Shown: positions 1 through 10,061 of the stretch, in pieces
Position numbering within the stretch: position 1 is the first letter of the stretch
Layout of the letters: the number at the start of each line of letters is the position of its first letter
Source of the DNA: Pezizomycotina sp. ARF18
Taxonomy: Eukaryota > Ascomycota
Direction of reading: 5' to 3'
Length of the DNA stretch: 64,000 nt
Assembly: GCA_002224055.1 (NCBI GenBank)
Contig: AZLU01000050.1
Span: forward strand, 1 to 64,000
Program-made: the position numbers and the translations under genes
Notes under the pieces: model-generated
The model's database searches: none
What the model was told of the DNA's origin: nothing
What the model saw: the letters and a program-made list of their open reading frames with translations, nothing else

Positions 1-270
1 TAAAGATAAAATAGAGATATGTTTGGATAAGACAAAATAAATGGTAATTTTTACATAGTAGTGGTATCCTTATATAAAAGTTAAGTGACTATATCAAACT
101 TGATATCTAAAATCTCGTTATAATTTATCTATTGTAAAAGCTTAAAAAATGGTATGGGGGATTTTTCACTAGCTATAATTGGAATAACGATAGTAATAAT
201 CTTATTCTTGTGAACAAAAATGATTGATTTTTTTTACTGTAATAATATTAACCTTAGCAGGAAGTTCTAA
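1..270. other. AT-rich spacer, no gene seen
   Basis: No reading frame, tRNA fold or repeat that I can support. It may belong to a feature beginning left of the window. Confidence 0.5.
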
Positions 271-615
271 AGGATATTCATACAGCTGAAAGTATCAAAA
301 AATAACGTGAAACTGCTTTGGGTAAAAACACCTGAAAAAGTAAGCAAGAAATGAGTACTAATCGTAAAGGTAAAAATAATCCTTTTTTGGTAAACTCATA
401 ATTTAAAGTCTATTGAATTAATGAGAAATGTCGCTAAAAATAGAGTTAAATTACCTGTTCTGGAATTAAGTAGAAATTGATATTAAAAAACTCAACAATA
501 ATATAATCTATACGTAAAGCTCTATTGCTATGATACAAATGTAAAAATGTATGAGAAAAAAATGATAAAATCACTTCTGATACAATGAACCTTTTAAAGA
601 TAGATTTATAATAAC
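270..615 (+). pseudogene. Remnant of a GIY-YIG endonuclease C-terminus (NUMOD repeats)
   Basis: Broken frames read NRKGKNNPFFGK, then RNVAKNRVKLPVPG and YxSIRKAAIAMDTN. These match the DNA-binding tail (NUMOD3-type GxxNPMFGK repeat plus a helix-turn-helix SIRKAA..L) of the GIY-YIG genes elsewhere in this window. The catalytic GIY..YVG half is absent. A second remnant of the same subtype lies at 18840-19080. Not expected to be functional. Confidence 0.6.
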
Positions 616-900
616 AATTAAGAAAAAAAGGTATTGCATTAATATGGCCCTTTTACTTATTGTAATTTTAATTTTTAATTTAATTAAAAAAATTTTATTA
701 GAAGGGAATGGGTTAATATTATAAAACTAGTAATATTATTCAAAAAACATTATGAGGAGGGTGAGGGTTATATAATAAAACGATATATATAAATAAAAAT
801 TATTTTTTAAATTTATTAATAATTGTTTCTTTTTTATCCAATAATAAATAATATAAAAAAAATCAGAGTTAAACTCTAAAAGATAGATAGACAATTAATC
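616..900. other. AT-rich spacer with a repeated motif
   Basis: Holds a stretch around 690-770 (GGGTTAATATTAT, then GAGGAGGGTGAGGG) that recurs at 7312-7380 inside cob intron 1. Its start also recurs at about 17295 and 24880, each time just after endonuclease coding remains. No gene seen. Confidence 0.45.
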
Positions 901-904
901 TTTA

Positions 905-1255
905 GAGAAACAGTAAAAACAAAATTGTCAGATTAGATAGATAATCAAGAGCGATATTTTTTTTTTTCAAGTTCAAGTCTGAATCGGAACTGATTAATCT
1001 AGGTAATTAATTATTTTCCTCTCGCGGGTCTTAAATAATTGAGAATAAAGTACATTTTGATCAGCATTGCTTAAAATTATATATTTATTATTATTAACAA
1101 ACCATAATAGTAATAATTTAAGATAAAAATTTTAATTTCTAAGTTATTATTAAGTCTAAGTTATTTAAATTATTTCTTTAGTAGTAAATATATAGTAAAA
1201 GATTACTTAAATATATAATATCTCTCTTTAAAATTAATTATTACTTTATTGTTAT
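905..1255 (+). repeat. Dispersed repeat: tRNA-like 3' half plus 270 bp flank, copy 1
   Basis: The T-arm-like CAAGTTCAAGTCTGAA is followed by a flank with TAGGTAATTAATTATT and GATCAGCATTGCTT. This flank is shared with 15707-16100 and 50252-50610, where a fuller tRNA-like 5' half precedes it. Here the 5' half of the tRNA has gone. Confidence 0.6.
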
Positions 1256-2009
1256 CCAATTAAATTATATCAACCTTAAATAAAACAAAGGATTTATTTG
1301 AAATCAAGAATCATTATAGAGAAACATTACCAATAATTAAGTTTATACAAGAAGGTAAGGAACTTTTTTAAAAAAGTTAGAGCTCATTCGTTTAATCATC
1401 GCTCAATCTGGTTCTATTGCTAATTTTTGCAAATCAGTATTTAGTCTCATTGGTTCAATCGAATAAATTTTACCAGAATAAAAAAAAATTAGGTTACTAG
1501 AGCAATGTTATCCATAACTAGGCGCGAGGTTGGAGCGTTTAGTGCGAGGTTGGTAATGATATATCTTGTAAAATAACATTATGCAAGTAACTTTAAATGC
1601 TTTTTGTGAAGATTTAGGTACATCATTATTTTATAAAAATTATCTCAACTGGTAATCCTTATTTAAATTCTTTTATAATTCAAAAACTTAATCACAAAAC
1701 TGCAAACTAAATAATTGAATTTAGGTACGTGAATTAATTAAAAATGCAGAAAAGAAAGTTAAATGAACTACAAGAAACTTATGATACTATCTAAAGAAGA
1801 TAACAAATATAGGTTTTCGTCAGATTTATTATTTAATTTTATAAAATTATATATCCTTAAGAGCTCTAATACCTGACCTGAAAAAGCCAGATATCCAACC
1901 TGAGGCACTGCAAGACGTGACAGCTTATTCCTGCAACTGTCCAACCAGCATAACATAAAGTGAAAGTCTATATCAGCAATGACTAATATAAATTAACTAG
2001 TTCAGTTTT
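1256..2009. other. Repeat-rich spacer without a supported gene
   Basis: Contains a small GC-richer patch at 1521-1552 (GCGCGAGGTTGGAGCG, then GTGCGAGGTTGG). Similar GCGAGGTGGGGCG and GCGGGGTGGGGCG patches lie near 19722 and 58790. No coding frame shows recognisable protein. Confidence 0.4.
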
Positions 2010-2092
2010 ACCCAAGTGCCTGAAATTGGTAAGACAAATAAACTCAAACCTTATGATATAAAAAATCATGAACGTTCAAGTCGTCCTTGGTA
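2010..2092 (+). tRNA. trnL: tRNA-Leu-like gene, anticodon CAA (copy of 50144-50225)
   Basis: A class II layout with a long variable arm is visible. The anticodon loop reads CTCAAAC and the T arm GTTCAAGTC. The paralogue at 50144-50225 has CTTAAAC, so the two copies would read UUG and UUA or UUG. The acceptor (ACCCAAG with CCTTGGT) pairs imperfectly in both copies, so either may be a pseudogene or have an end processed differently from my guess. Confidence 0.5.
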
Positions 2093-2104
2093 CTAAATAT
2101 ATTA

Positions 2105-2160
2105 GCCTTTGCCTAATTTTTTTTTAGAATAAAAAAAAAATTAGGCGCAGGCCGAGGTGG
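2105..2160. repeat. Double-hairpin element (DHE), diverged
   Basis: GCCTTTGCCTAA, a T run, an A run, TTAGGC and then CAGGCCGAGG form two adjacent hairpins. It belongs to the same family as 8837, 13421, 23528, 41168 and 49677. Elements of this type are known as mobile GC-rich units in Allomyces and other fungal mtDNAs; that is family knowledge, not seen here. Confidence 0.7.
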
Positions 2161-2340
2161 AAAACGTATCACCTAAAGGCATTTATTGTGAGCTTAAAAA
2201 CATTTATTATGAGCTGATTACTGCTTCATTGCTTGATAAAGGATAAGATATCTTGTTCGAATCAAATATATATAATCTACACTTTGTTAACGAATGCAAA
2301 AAAGGAAAAATATTATTATAAGGCGCAGCTCGCGCTTCGC
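2161..2340 (+). repeat. Dispersed repeat shared with 18392-18560
   Basis: CGTATCACCTAAAGGCATTT, then GAGCTGATTACT, TTCGAATCA and AATCTACACT occur in the same order in both places with indels. Function unknown. Confidence 0.6.
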
Positions 2341-3040
2341 GAGAGAAATTCTAAAAAGATCGAATTAGTTTATATTCAACTTAATAAACGCTTTGTTAAA
2401 GTGTACGAACTTAAATTTACATTTAGGTTAAAGTTTCGAACTAACTTTATTGTTAAAGTACTCGATCTTAAACTAGCATTATTATTAAGTGAATAGAAGT
2501 GCAATTCCTTAACGATCTGATTAAAAAATCATAAAAATACGTTTTTATTCCTTTCACCGATAAATAAAAATGTTGGAATCACAGGGTAACCACAGCGTGC
2601 GTGAACAACAAAAAGTGCACAATTTCATTGTCATGACCGCGATATTAACACATCCTCTAGGAGTGTCAGTCTCATGGTTTCACTAAAATTCCGCTCAAGC
2701 AATCAGTTTATTTCTCATTAAGCAGTTCTCTATCCTCTTATATAAAAATAAAAATGAATAATAAGGTAATATTTATATTAGATATATACCAATACTAATG
2801 AGATATTAATATTATTTTTTTTAATAATCACTATTATTTTTTTTATTTATTAAACTATGGCTCCAACCCTAAAGAAACAAAAAAAAAATGAAATATTGTT
2901 AATTAATCAATTAAGTTTAATGTATAGTTCGAATTTTAAATTTATTAATATAAAATTTATATTTTTATAATGGATATTTATAATATTTATATTTATCTGT
3001 GATGGATATTTAGTATATTATTTAAAAAGGATTTTTATTA
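2341..3040. other. Spacer with one GC-richer unexplained block
   Basis: 2560-2715 is less AT-rich than its surroundings (CCACAGCGTGCGTGAAC; CATGACCGCGATATTAAC; CATCCTCTAGGAGTGTC). I see neither a protein nor a tRNA fold in it. The part just before it (about 2500-2570) resembles 35585-35660 and 49420-49480. The rest is plain AT-rich sequence. Confidence 0.4.
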
Positions 3041-3250
3041 AGAAATATATAAGAAATATTTTATTTCTTTTTTTGGTTAAAATAATATCAGATTGACTAT
3101 AGTAATTGTAATTAAGATTAATTTCTTTTTTTTTTTTCTTTTATTATGAATAAAACAACTATAAACATTGAAAGATTATTTATATCTCTTAATACTAAGG
3201 ATATCCCTCGCAGAGCGGTATTATATCTAATACTAGCATATTTTCCGGAT

Positions 3251-3512
3251 TATGTTAGTAAAAAGCATTCTGATGAAACTCGTAAAAATATCAGAAAAAA
3301 TTAGGGAAACCAACTTCCTCTTTAAGAGAGGAAGTGGAAGACCTTATTAAAAAATCGAAGTAATTGATATTAAAAATAATATAATAACTAGATATGATTC
3401 TGTAACGTGAGCCAAATTAGCTTTAAATATTGGAAAATCAATTATTCCTAAGTATTTAGCTCGTAATGATCAAAAGTTTTATAAAAATCAATATGCCTTT
3501 AAAAAGTTGTAA
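3251..3512 (+). pseudogene. GIY-YIG endonuclease C-terminal remnant with inserted palindrome
   Basis: Frames read KKHSDETRKN, then VIDIKNNIITRYDSV and KYLARNDQKFYKNQYAFKKL before a stop. This is the NUMOD tail of the GIY-YIG family best seen at 59746-60575. Where the intact relative has GKHNPRPEGAGRP, this copy has GKP followed by a palindrome (3313-3335). That is a clean case of insertion into an endonuclease gene. The N-terminal catalytic part is missing. The sequence upstream (3050-3150) is shared with 53515-53625. Confidence 0.7.
3313..3335. repeat. Palindromic element ACTTCCTCT/AGAGAGGAAGT
   Basis: Short near-perfect hairpin. Other members lie at 4276, 13687, 30939, 37377, 44405, 58514 and 63663. 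Confidence 0.75.
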
Positions 3513-3549
3513 TCTAAGGGGCGGATTCCTTCTAATTATTTTAAATTTA

Positions 3550-4352
3550 AAATATTTTTAAATTTTAAAAAATAATAAAACTGGTTGAGGGGTCAATATC
3601 ATTTTCAATTGGTCTTCATAAAAAAGATCGAGCTATCTTGGTACTAATTGAATCTTATTTTGGGCTAAGTAATATATATAAACGAACTGAAGACTGCAGT
3701 TTTGAGTTACTTCTTTACAGGATTTTATTAAAATGATTAATTTTAATAAATATCCTTCAGAAAAAGCTGATTTTTAACTTTTTCAAATGGCTATTCTCAT
3801 AATTAATTGTAAAGAACATTTAACCATGGAAGGATTACAAAAAATTGTTGCGATTAAAGCTTCAATAAATTTAAGTTTCTCGCCTGCGGAAATACCTTAA
3901 TATTATACTGTTCCAAGATCTTTAAAGAGCCCAATACCTTGATCCTAATTGAGTAGCTGGATTTACTACCGGTGAAGGTTGTTTTTTCATTGATATATTT
4001 AAATCGAAAACCGCAAAGCACGAGAAAAAGTAAAATTAAAATTTCAAATAACTCAACATACTCGTGATGAGCAATTAATGAAAAGTTTAGTTTCTTATTT
4101 CGGATGTGGTCGTTATGCTAATTTTAATAATAAAAATAACGGAGATTTCATAGTTACAAATTTGAGAACATTACTGAGATCATTATTTCATTCTTTGAAA
4201 AATCGTAGGAGTAAAGCTTTAGATTTCGCTAATTGATGTGAAGCAGTAAAGCTAATGGAGAAAAAGTACATTTAACCACTTCCTCTTTTAAGAGAGGAAG
4301 TGGATCAAATAAAAAAAAATCAAAGTTAGAATGAATCGAGGGAGAAAATAAG
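3550..4352 (+). pseudogene. Decayed two-domain LAGLIDADG endonuclease
   Basis: Domain 1 retains FQLVFIKKIEL-like and KYPSEKADF signatures. Domain 2 retains DPNWVAGFTTGEGCFFIDI, QLMKSLVSYFGCGRYANF and RGRK, with TGA read as Trp. Several frame breaks and stops interrupt it, and a palindrome (4276-4303) sits where AHLTSEGL should be. It stands outside any recognisable host gene, so it is a displaced intron ORF. Relatives that are closer to whole are at 10062-11070 and 11691-12763. Confidence 0.75.
4276..4303. repeat. Palindromic element inside a LAGLIDADG pseudogene
   Basis: CCACTTCCTC and GAGAGGAAGTGG form a hairpin that interrupts the motif HLTSEGL of the host frame. Confidence 0.75.
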
Positions 4353-4542
4353 CAAAATCGAAAGACCTTACGCAGATCTATCAAGAACAAGAGGAATTCA
4401 ATTCAAGCCTATAAGTAAAATAAGTTTCTTTATCTTTACAATTCTAATTTTTCCACCGTTTTTATGTGGAAGTTAACTGTTTCTAAACAAAGTACCGCAG
4501 TCCAACCATAAAAAAGATATTAAAATAAAATTTATAATAATT

Positions 4543-4627
4543 AGGAAGGCTCCGTTTGTTGGTCTACGGGTTGAGCTGTAAACTCAATAGTTATATACTG
4601 TCGGAGGTTCGATTCCTCTTCTTCCTA
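4543..4627 (+). tRNA. trnY: tRNA-Tyr (GUA)
   Basis: The acceptor AGGAAGG pairs with TCTTCCT. The anticodon arm is TTGAG-CTGTAAA-CTCAA, a class II variable arm is present, and the T arm is GGAGG-TTCGATT-CCTCT. All elements fold, so this is a convincing functional gene. Confidence 0.93.
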
Positions 4628-5176
4628 AATTTGAATCTCAAAAAAGATTAATACTGCCTTGACAGTTATTTTTTTTCAGGTTTTGTACAAATTTGTAAGG
4701 AGTAATAAAAAAAATGATTTTCTAATAATTAAAATATATTATTTATCCTTTCCCTCGTTTTCCAATTTTTTTTTATAAAAAAAAATCGCGTGGGAGGTTT
4801 TAGTTACTTTTGTTTAATATAATTATTAAATATACACAATTTGTCTTTGAACAGCTCAATTTTCCTAAGCTGTAAAATTTATATAATTATCAAATATATA
4901 CCAATTACATCGTTGCTAAAGAAGCCTTATCATTTCATAATAAATCGTAATAGATTTTCGATTAAAATGTATTACTTCTATATTAGGCTTTATATACTGC
5001 ATGATAAACATTATAAATTTAATTCATGAAAATTATATTAGTTTGACTTTTCTTCGGAAATTGTAGAAAGTATAACTAAAAAAGTTCCTATTCTTTAATG
5101 ATATTTATTAAATAATTTTATCTTTTAACTGCTAAGGATTAATATATAGATTACCTATTTTTATTAAATATTTAAA
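4628..5176. other. Spacer between tRNA-Tyr and tRNA-Arg
   Basis: AT-rich, with short frames only (e.g. 4841-5029) that show no recognisable protein. I see no structured RNA. Confidence 0.5.
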
Positions 5177-5249
5177 TTACGTTTAGCTTAATTGGTAAAG
5201 CATTCCACTACGGATGGAAAGACTATCTGTTCAAGTCAGATTACGTGAT
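5177..5249 (+). tRNA. trnR: tRNA-Arg (ACG), copy 1
   Basis: The fold is D arm GCTTAATTGGTAAAGC, anticodon arm TTCCA-CTACGGA-TGGAA and T arm ATCTG-TTCAAGT-CAGAT. The acceptor is TTACGTT with TACGTGA, whose innermost pair is U-U. Copy 2 (33021-33093) differs at two acceptor positions and restores a C-G pair. Confidence 0.88.
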
Positions 5250-5700
5250 AAGTATAGCATGTATGTATTACTGTATATAGGTTAGTAAGTAGTACATATG
5301 TATGTAGTACTATTATTATTTAGTTTCTCTAAATTGAATATAACGAGTAAATAGGATTTCAAAAACAGATGAATTTTACAAATTAATATCAGTTAACAGA
5401 AATTTGGCTCTGACGTCTAATTAAAGATAATAGTATTGTAAAAGATAAATATACGCTTCATTAGTGATTTATCTTTTACTTTTAATTTTTAAAATCTTAA
5501 GTTAAAACGATTAACTCTCTTTGGGAGGTTTTAACTAAATTAAAAGTAATGAGATTTACTTAAATAATTAATAAGAGCGCTCCTCTTTGATTTAATAATA
5601 AAAAAAAAATAATAAAAAAAGTCTAAAAAAAAATAGTTTTAAATAAAACAATAAATCTAACTAATAAAACAAACACAAAAAAAAAACAACAACAAAAAAA
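5250..5700 (+). repeat. cob leader, duplicated at 33094-33535
   Basis: About 450 bp between tRNA-Arg and the cob ATG are nearly identical to the stretch after the second tRNA-Arg. The differences are mainly homopolymer lengths, plus two short indels. The last part is an A-rich tract directly before ATG. It may carry transcription or processing signals, but no known consensus is visible. Confidence 0.85.
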
Positions 5701-5855
5701 ATGAGAATATTTAAAAGCCATTCTATGTTAAAATTAGCAAATTCATATCTAATCGATTCAGCTCAACCTTCTAATTTAAATTATGCTTGAAATTTTGGGT
5801 CTTTATTAGCAGTTTGTCTTGGAATTCAAATTGTAACTGGAGTAACTTTAGCGAT
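5701..5855 (+). CDS. cob: Cytochrome b, exon 1
   Basis: Codes for the N-terminus of the central subunit of complex III: MRIFKSHSMLKL, then the segment IDSAQPSNLNYAWNFGSLL and IQIVTGVTLA, the start of the first membrane helix. TGA at 5788 encodes the conserved Trp. The exon is 155 nt and ends in phase 2. Joined to 8215 it gives GCG ATG CAT TTT (A-M-H-F), the expected ..TLAMHYNPSV.. junction. The exon ends in T, as group I introns require. Confidence 0.93.
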
Positions 5856-6214
5856 CAAATGGGTCGCTGTAAAATCTTACTATATGCAGAAAAAGCTTAG
5901 TATTATAGGTACTCAAAATATAAAAATTCTATAAGTTATGCTCAATCCGCAGGAAACCAAAATAATTTAAATATTTAAATTATAAGTAGGATCCTCAGAG
6001 ACTATACGTAAGATGCATATGAAATAATATGTAAAGATATAGTCCACCCATCATATGAAGATGGTAATAAGTCCACCAATCTTCTAAAGATGGTAAGCCT
6101 TTTTTTTATTATTTATTTGGTATTAACTTATTTATATTGAAATAATTTTAAATTTTTAAATAAATATTTGTACTTATAAAAATAAATATATTTCAACACA
6201 AATTAGATATAATA

Positions 6215-7268
6215 GCGTGAATAAACAAACTATTGAAAATATTTCTAATTTAAACCCTTGATGAGTTACTGGTTTTGTAGATGCAGAGTGCTCGTTTAGT
6301 ATGTCAATTTTTAAATCTAAAACTGCTGCCATTAATTGAACTATAGAACCTTGTTTATTATTACTTTACACAAAAGAAATTTAGAGTTATTAAACTCTAT
6401 TAAAAATTTCTTTCTGTAGGTTCAGTTTCAATAGTAGGTAATAGTGCACGATTTAGAGTAGATCTAGATTAGAGCTTAATGTTATTATTGCTCATTTTAA
6501 TAAATATCCCAGCTTATTTCACTCTCCTTATAGATTAAAGCCTAGCTTATGTTTAATTTCTTCTCTTCTCGCAAGATTAAGATTTAATTCTTCCTTAGCT
6601 ACTCCAGAGCTTGCCCTAAATTTTATCCCCTTTTCATTTAAAGCTGTTATATCATAAAAATTATAAAATCAAAATATTAAAATAAGCAATTAAAACCAAT
6701 TGTTTAATTTCTCGACCCTTTTTATATAAAAAATCTATAAGATAAGATTTTGTCCTATCAAAGCTACATTGAATTTAGGTCTATCACCTGAACTAAAAAT
6801 AGCTTTTCCAAATATAGTACCTACTCCAAGACCTTTGGTAGGTGACCAAATAATCGAGAATCCTAATTGAATAGCTGGTTTTGCAAGCGCGGAAGGTTGT
6901 TTTATGATTAAAATTATTAAATCTTCTACTCATTATATTGGTTTTCAAGTACTATTAGTATTTCAAGTAACTCAGCATTCTAGAGATAAACAATTAATGA
7001 ATAATTTAATTTCTTATTTCAAAACTGGAAAATGTTATAATAAAGATCAAGTTGATCAAGTTATGGATTTCAGAATTACAAAATTTTCAGATATTAATGA
7101 AAAAATAATTCCATTTTTTACAAAATATCCTATCCTAGGAGTTAAAGCTTTAGATTTTAATGATTGATGTAAAGCAGCAGAAATAATTAAAATAAAGGTC
7201 ATTCTACTTCTGAAGGTTTACAAAGAATTAAAGAAATAAAAATGGGAATGAACCGTGGAAGAGAATAA
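6215..7268 (+). pseudogene. LAGLIDADG endonuclease in cob intron 1, interrupted
   Basis: Domain 1 begins NPWWVTGFVDAECSFSMSIF and is followed by FITLHKRNLELLNSI. Domain 2 reads NPNWIAGFASAEGCFMIKI, then QVTQHSRDKQLMNNLISYF, DINEKIIPFFTKYP and GMNRGRE before the stop. Both LAGLIDADG-type motifs (VTGFVDAEC and IAGFASAEG) keep an acidic residue. Several in-frame stops and shifts lie between and within the domains, so it is probably not active as it stands. TGA is used for Trp. Confidence 0.8.
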
Positions 7269-7571
7269 GTTTAATTTTGGGTTTCAACTATTGGTTTAGA
7301 AAGTGAATTGGGTTAATATTATATAGCTAGTAGCAATTTATTTTAATAATTATTGTGAGGAGGGTGGGGGCTATATAAATAAAAAAAAAATTTTTGAAAA
7401 GCATAACTCTAACGATATAGAAATTTATATAAAGCCCTCAATTAAAATAAAGCTATAATCTCAATGGTAATTTGAACCAAATTAAATAAACAACTAAAGC
7501 GATAAATTTTATAAAATTTTGTGAAATCCTTAGTCTTATTAATAGAAAAGTCCATACTAATATCCCGGATT

Positions 7572-8065
7572 TTTAAAATTAGTTTCTTTAATAAATAAAC
7601 TGAATAACCCGTTATCTGAATATTTAGAAGCTAAGTTATCAGAATTAGGTCCTTTACCTAGTGTAGAATTTGAAACTATAAGTGATTTAAATATTGAAAA
7701 TTTGGTTAAAAATTTAAACCCTTATTGAATATCAGGTGTGAAGGTTCTTTTACATATTTTACAAGAACTCGAAAAAATTCAAAAGGTAAGCTAGTTAAGG
7801 ATTATTTTCTTGTATTTGAGATTAGTCAAAGAACTCAAGATTTATATATAAATTTAATCGCTTCATTTTTCAAGTGGGTAAAGTTTATATTGAAACTAGA
7901 GGAATAAGCAAATATAGATTAGGTATTAAAAGTCAAATAATTAATACATTAGTACCTTTTTTTAATGATTATCCTCTAGAAGGTAATAAAGCATTGCAGT
8001 ACTCATTATGGTTAAAAAGTAAGCTTTCTAACCGATCAAGCCAGACCAAAAAGACTCCGAGTTAG
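7572..8065 (+). pseudogene. Second LAGLIDADG remnant in cob intron 1
   Basis: A different subtype from its neighbour. It reads NLNPYWISG, then CEGSFTYFTRTRKNSKGKL, FEISQRTQDLYINLIASFF, GKVYIETRGISKYRLGIKSQ and NTLVPFFNDYPLEGNKALQY. The frame shifts at least twice. It looks like a single C-terminal LAGLIDADG domain with a basic tail. Confidence 0.7.
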
Positions 8066-8214
8066 AAAGACTAATAAAGGAGTTATCTAAACTAAAATAG
8101 AATAGTTTTTTTTTAACGATCAAGTTAGAAGTGACCAAAGAGACTTAGAGTTAGAAATATTAATAAATGAGTTATCTAAATTAAAATAATAATAACAAAA
8201 ATAAAGGTAAAATG

Positions 8215-8452
8215 GCATTTTAATCCTAGTGTAGCTGAAGCATTTAATTCAGTTGAGCATATTATGAGAGATGTTAACAATGGGTGATTACTTCGTTACT
8301 TCCATTCAAATACTGCTTCAGCTTTCTTCTTTTTGGTTTATCTTCATATTGGAAGAGGAATGTATTATGGAAGTTATCAAAAACCAAGAGGTTTAACTTG
8401 AGTAATTGGGACTTTCATTCTTATTCTAATGATGGGTACAGCTTTCCTAGGT
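8215..8452 (+). CDS. cob: Cytochrome b, exon 2
   Basis: After the split ATG it reads [49 protein letters not shown] and [19 protein letters not shown]. This covers the Qo-site helices B and C with heme-ligand His residues. TGA encodes Trp twice. The frame is intact. It stops at the well-known boundary before YVLPYGQMS, with T at 8452 as last base. No later cob exon is present in the window, in order or elsewhere, although more than half of the protein is still missing. Confidence 0.93.
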
Positions 8453-9130
8453 TAAAGACAATTAGCCTAAAATGATTTAGTGCGCTGCGGAACCCCTGAT
8501 ATCAGTTAGACCGGGAATGGGTCCCTGCGCTCGATTTAGCTACGGAAACGTTTTTCTTAGTTCATTTTAAACTAACACAATTTTTTTTTTTTTTTTTTTT
8601 TACATAAATATGAAAATATTAGAAATATACGTTAACATAACAATTCGCTACTGACCTGAATCGTAGTTTTTCAATATTGGATAATTCAATGATAGGCTGA
8701 TCACCTGGGAAATGTACAAGCAACTTTAGTGATAATAACAAACCTGATGATTGAGCCTGAAACAAAACCTAAAAAAAAAAAAGGATTTAGAATGGATAGA
8801 AATCTAAATAACTTTCCCGTTATAAATCTATTTTTTGCCTTTGCCTAAATTTTTTTTTTATTCTAAAAAAAAAAATTAGGCTGCAGGCCAGAGGGACGAT
8901 AATTATTAAACAAAAAATAATGGTGGAAGGATCATATCGGTTTGTTCAAATTAACACTCTAAAATGATTAGGGATATTGATGAAATAAAAAATATAAAAA
9001 AAAAATTAATAGTTACCAATTGGTAAATACTATAACGGATTTTCTTCCCGCAATAGTTAAATAAAAATATTAAACATGGACTTGCTTCAAAGGAAGCTAA
9101 CTCATGTAAAAAAAAATTTTTTAATTACAT
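8453..9130 (+). other. 5' part of cob intron 2, no downstream cob exon found
   Basis: Sequence after exon 2 has group I-like blocks (TTAGCCTAAAATGATTTAG; GATAGGCTGATCACC; GATGATTGAGCCTGAAAC). It runs into a DHE (8837-8894) and a further structured stretch (CTATAACGGATTTTC; CATGGACTTGCTTCAAAGG), then atp8. Because atp8 and atp6 follow on the same strand, the intron is either very long and holds those genes, or it is split and the exons are joined in trans. I can show only the missing exon. Confidence 0.55.
8837..8894. repeat. Double-hairpin element (DHE)
   Basis: Hairpin 1 is GCCTAAAT plus a T run pairing with an A run plus ATTAGGC. A shorter second motif, CTGCAGGCCAGAGGG, follows. Confidence 0.75.
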
Positions 9131-9164
9131 AAAATAATAATTATTTCATTATTAATTATATATA

Positions 9165-9338
9165 ATGAATCTCTCTAAAATAAAAGATTTTATGCCTCAA
9201 TTAGTGCCATTCTATTTTATAAATGAAATAACATTCGGATTTGCAATATTAACAGTAATAATATATATTTTTTCAAAATATTTTTTACCAAAATTCGTTC
9301 GTTTATATTTAGGTCGTACATTTATAATTAAATTATAA
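9165..9338 (+). CDS. atp8: ATP synthase subunit 8
   Basis: Small membrane subunit of the Fo part of ATP synthase. The protein reads MNLSKIKDFMPQLVPFYF, then NEITFGFAILTVIIYIFSK and FLPKFVRLYLGRTFIIKL. The MPQLVPFYF start, one membrane helix and the basic C-terminus are family hallmarks. From the first ATG it has 57 residues. From the ATG at 9192 it has 48, the usual fungal length, so 9192 is the likelier start. The frame is intact and atp6 follows 70 bp downstream, the common atp8-atp6 order. Confidence 0.93.
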   Translation: MNLSKIKDFMPQLVPFYFINEITFGFAILTVIIYIFSKYFLPKFVRLYLGRTFIIKL

Positions 9339-9408
9339 TATAATCGGCTTATAAGGATTATTTAAAATTTTTAAAAATATTATTATGTTTATTAAGCTTA
9401 AAAACTAA

Positions 9409-9483
9409 ATGAAAAAAATATTTTACATAAATAGTCCGTTAGATCAATTTGAAATAAGAAATTATATAAGTATAGATGCTCCT
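9409..9483 (+). CDS. atp6: ATP synthase subunit 6, exon 1
   Basis: Reads MKKIFYINSPLDQFEIRN then YISIDAP, the conserved N-terminus (NSPLxQFEI) of the proton-channel subunit a. It ends with GCT CCT directly before a group I intron. Joining to 11123 gives ..APILANMQFSLTNIGFYL.., as expected for the family. Confidence 0.9.
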
Positions 9484-9936
9484 ATTAAGTGATGTAGGAA
9501 ATAACTTAAATGGGATAAACATATCAAATTCCAGAAATACCTTAAAGCTTCTGATACCAAACTTTATTCGAAAGATTATAAGTGGATGAACTAATAATTT
9601 ATGTAAGGTAAAAAGTTAGAAGATTTCTGAAAAGAGAATAGGCAATCGTGGATCTAAGTCAATAGTATTTAAAAATTATTGTAAAAGAGCAACGAGTAAA
9701 CGGTAGTTTATGTATGAGTTCAAAAATTCTTATTTTAATATTGTTTACTTATAAATAGATAAATAAGAATAATAAATTTAATGCATATAAGATATACTCT
9801 AACGAATTTCAAAAGAAATTATTATATCAAAATCCTTTCTAAACAAATAAATAAATATTATTCTTTACTAAAAAAATTATAAACTAAGTTAATGAAAACC
9901 CATGAAAATTTTTTATTTGTTTGCATGATAAATTTG

Positions 9937-10055
9937 ATTATAATGATATTAGCTAATATGCAATTTTTTTAACTAATATAGGAATTTATTTAATTATTAA
10001 TCTTTTAATTGTTTTTATTTTAAATATATTAGGAGATGATAATTATATAGTTTTA
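9937..10055 (+). pseudogene. Decayed duplicate of atp6 exon 2 inside intron 1
   Basis: The sequence from TGATATTAGCTAATATGC to TTAAATATATTAGGAGATG parallels 11121-11215 base by base with indels that break the frame. It is followed by HEG start sequence that also occurs just before it (ACTCTAACGAATTTCAAAAG near 9792; ACTTTAACGAATTTCAAAAG near 10100). Confidence 0.75.
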
Positions 10056-10061
10056 AATTGT

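Larger units (their letters stand above)
5856..8214 (+). other. Group I intron in cob (intron 1), with two LAGLIDADG remnants
   Basis: The intron starts after the exon T. A core with an R-like element (TCCTCAGAGACTATACG near 5992) and an S-like element (AAGATATAGTCC near 6034) is visible, and it ends in G at 8214. The 2.36 kb hold two unrelated endonuclease remnants (6215-7268 and about 7572-8065). These are separated by a repeat motif at 7312-7380 that also occurs after endonuclease genes elsewhere. The intron may therefore have received a second mobile insert. Boundaries rest on exon continuity. Confidence 0.85.

Noticed and set aside
1768-1956. 62-residue frame on the - strand
   Set aside because: No conserved motif; AT-rich spacer; all supported genes are on the + strand.
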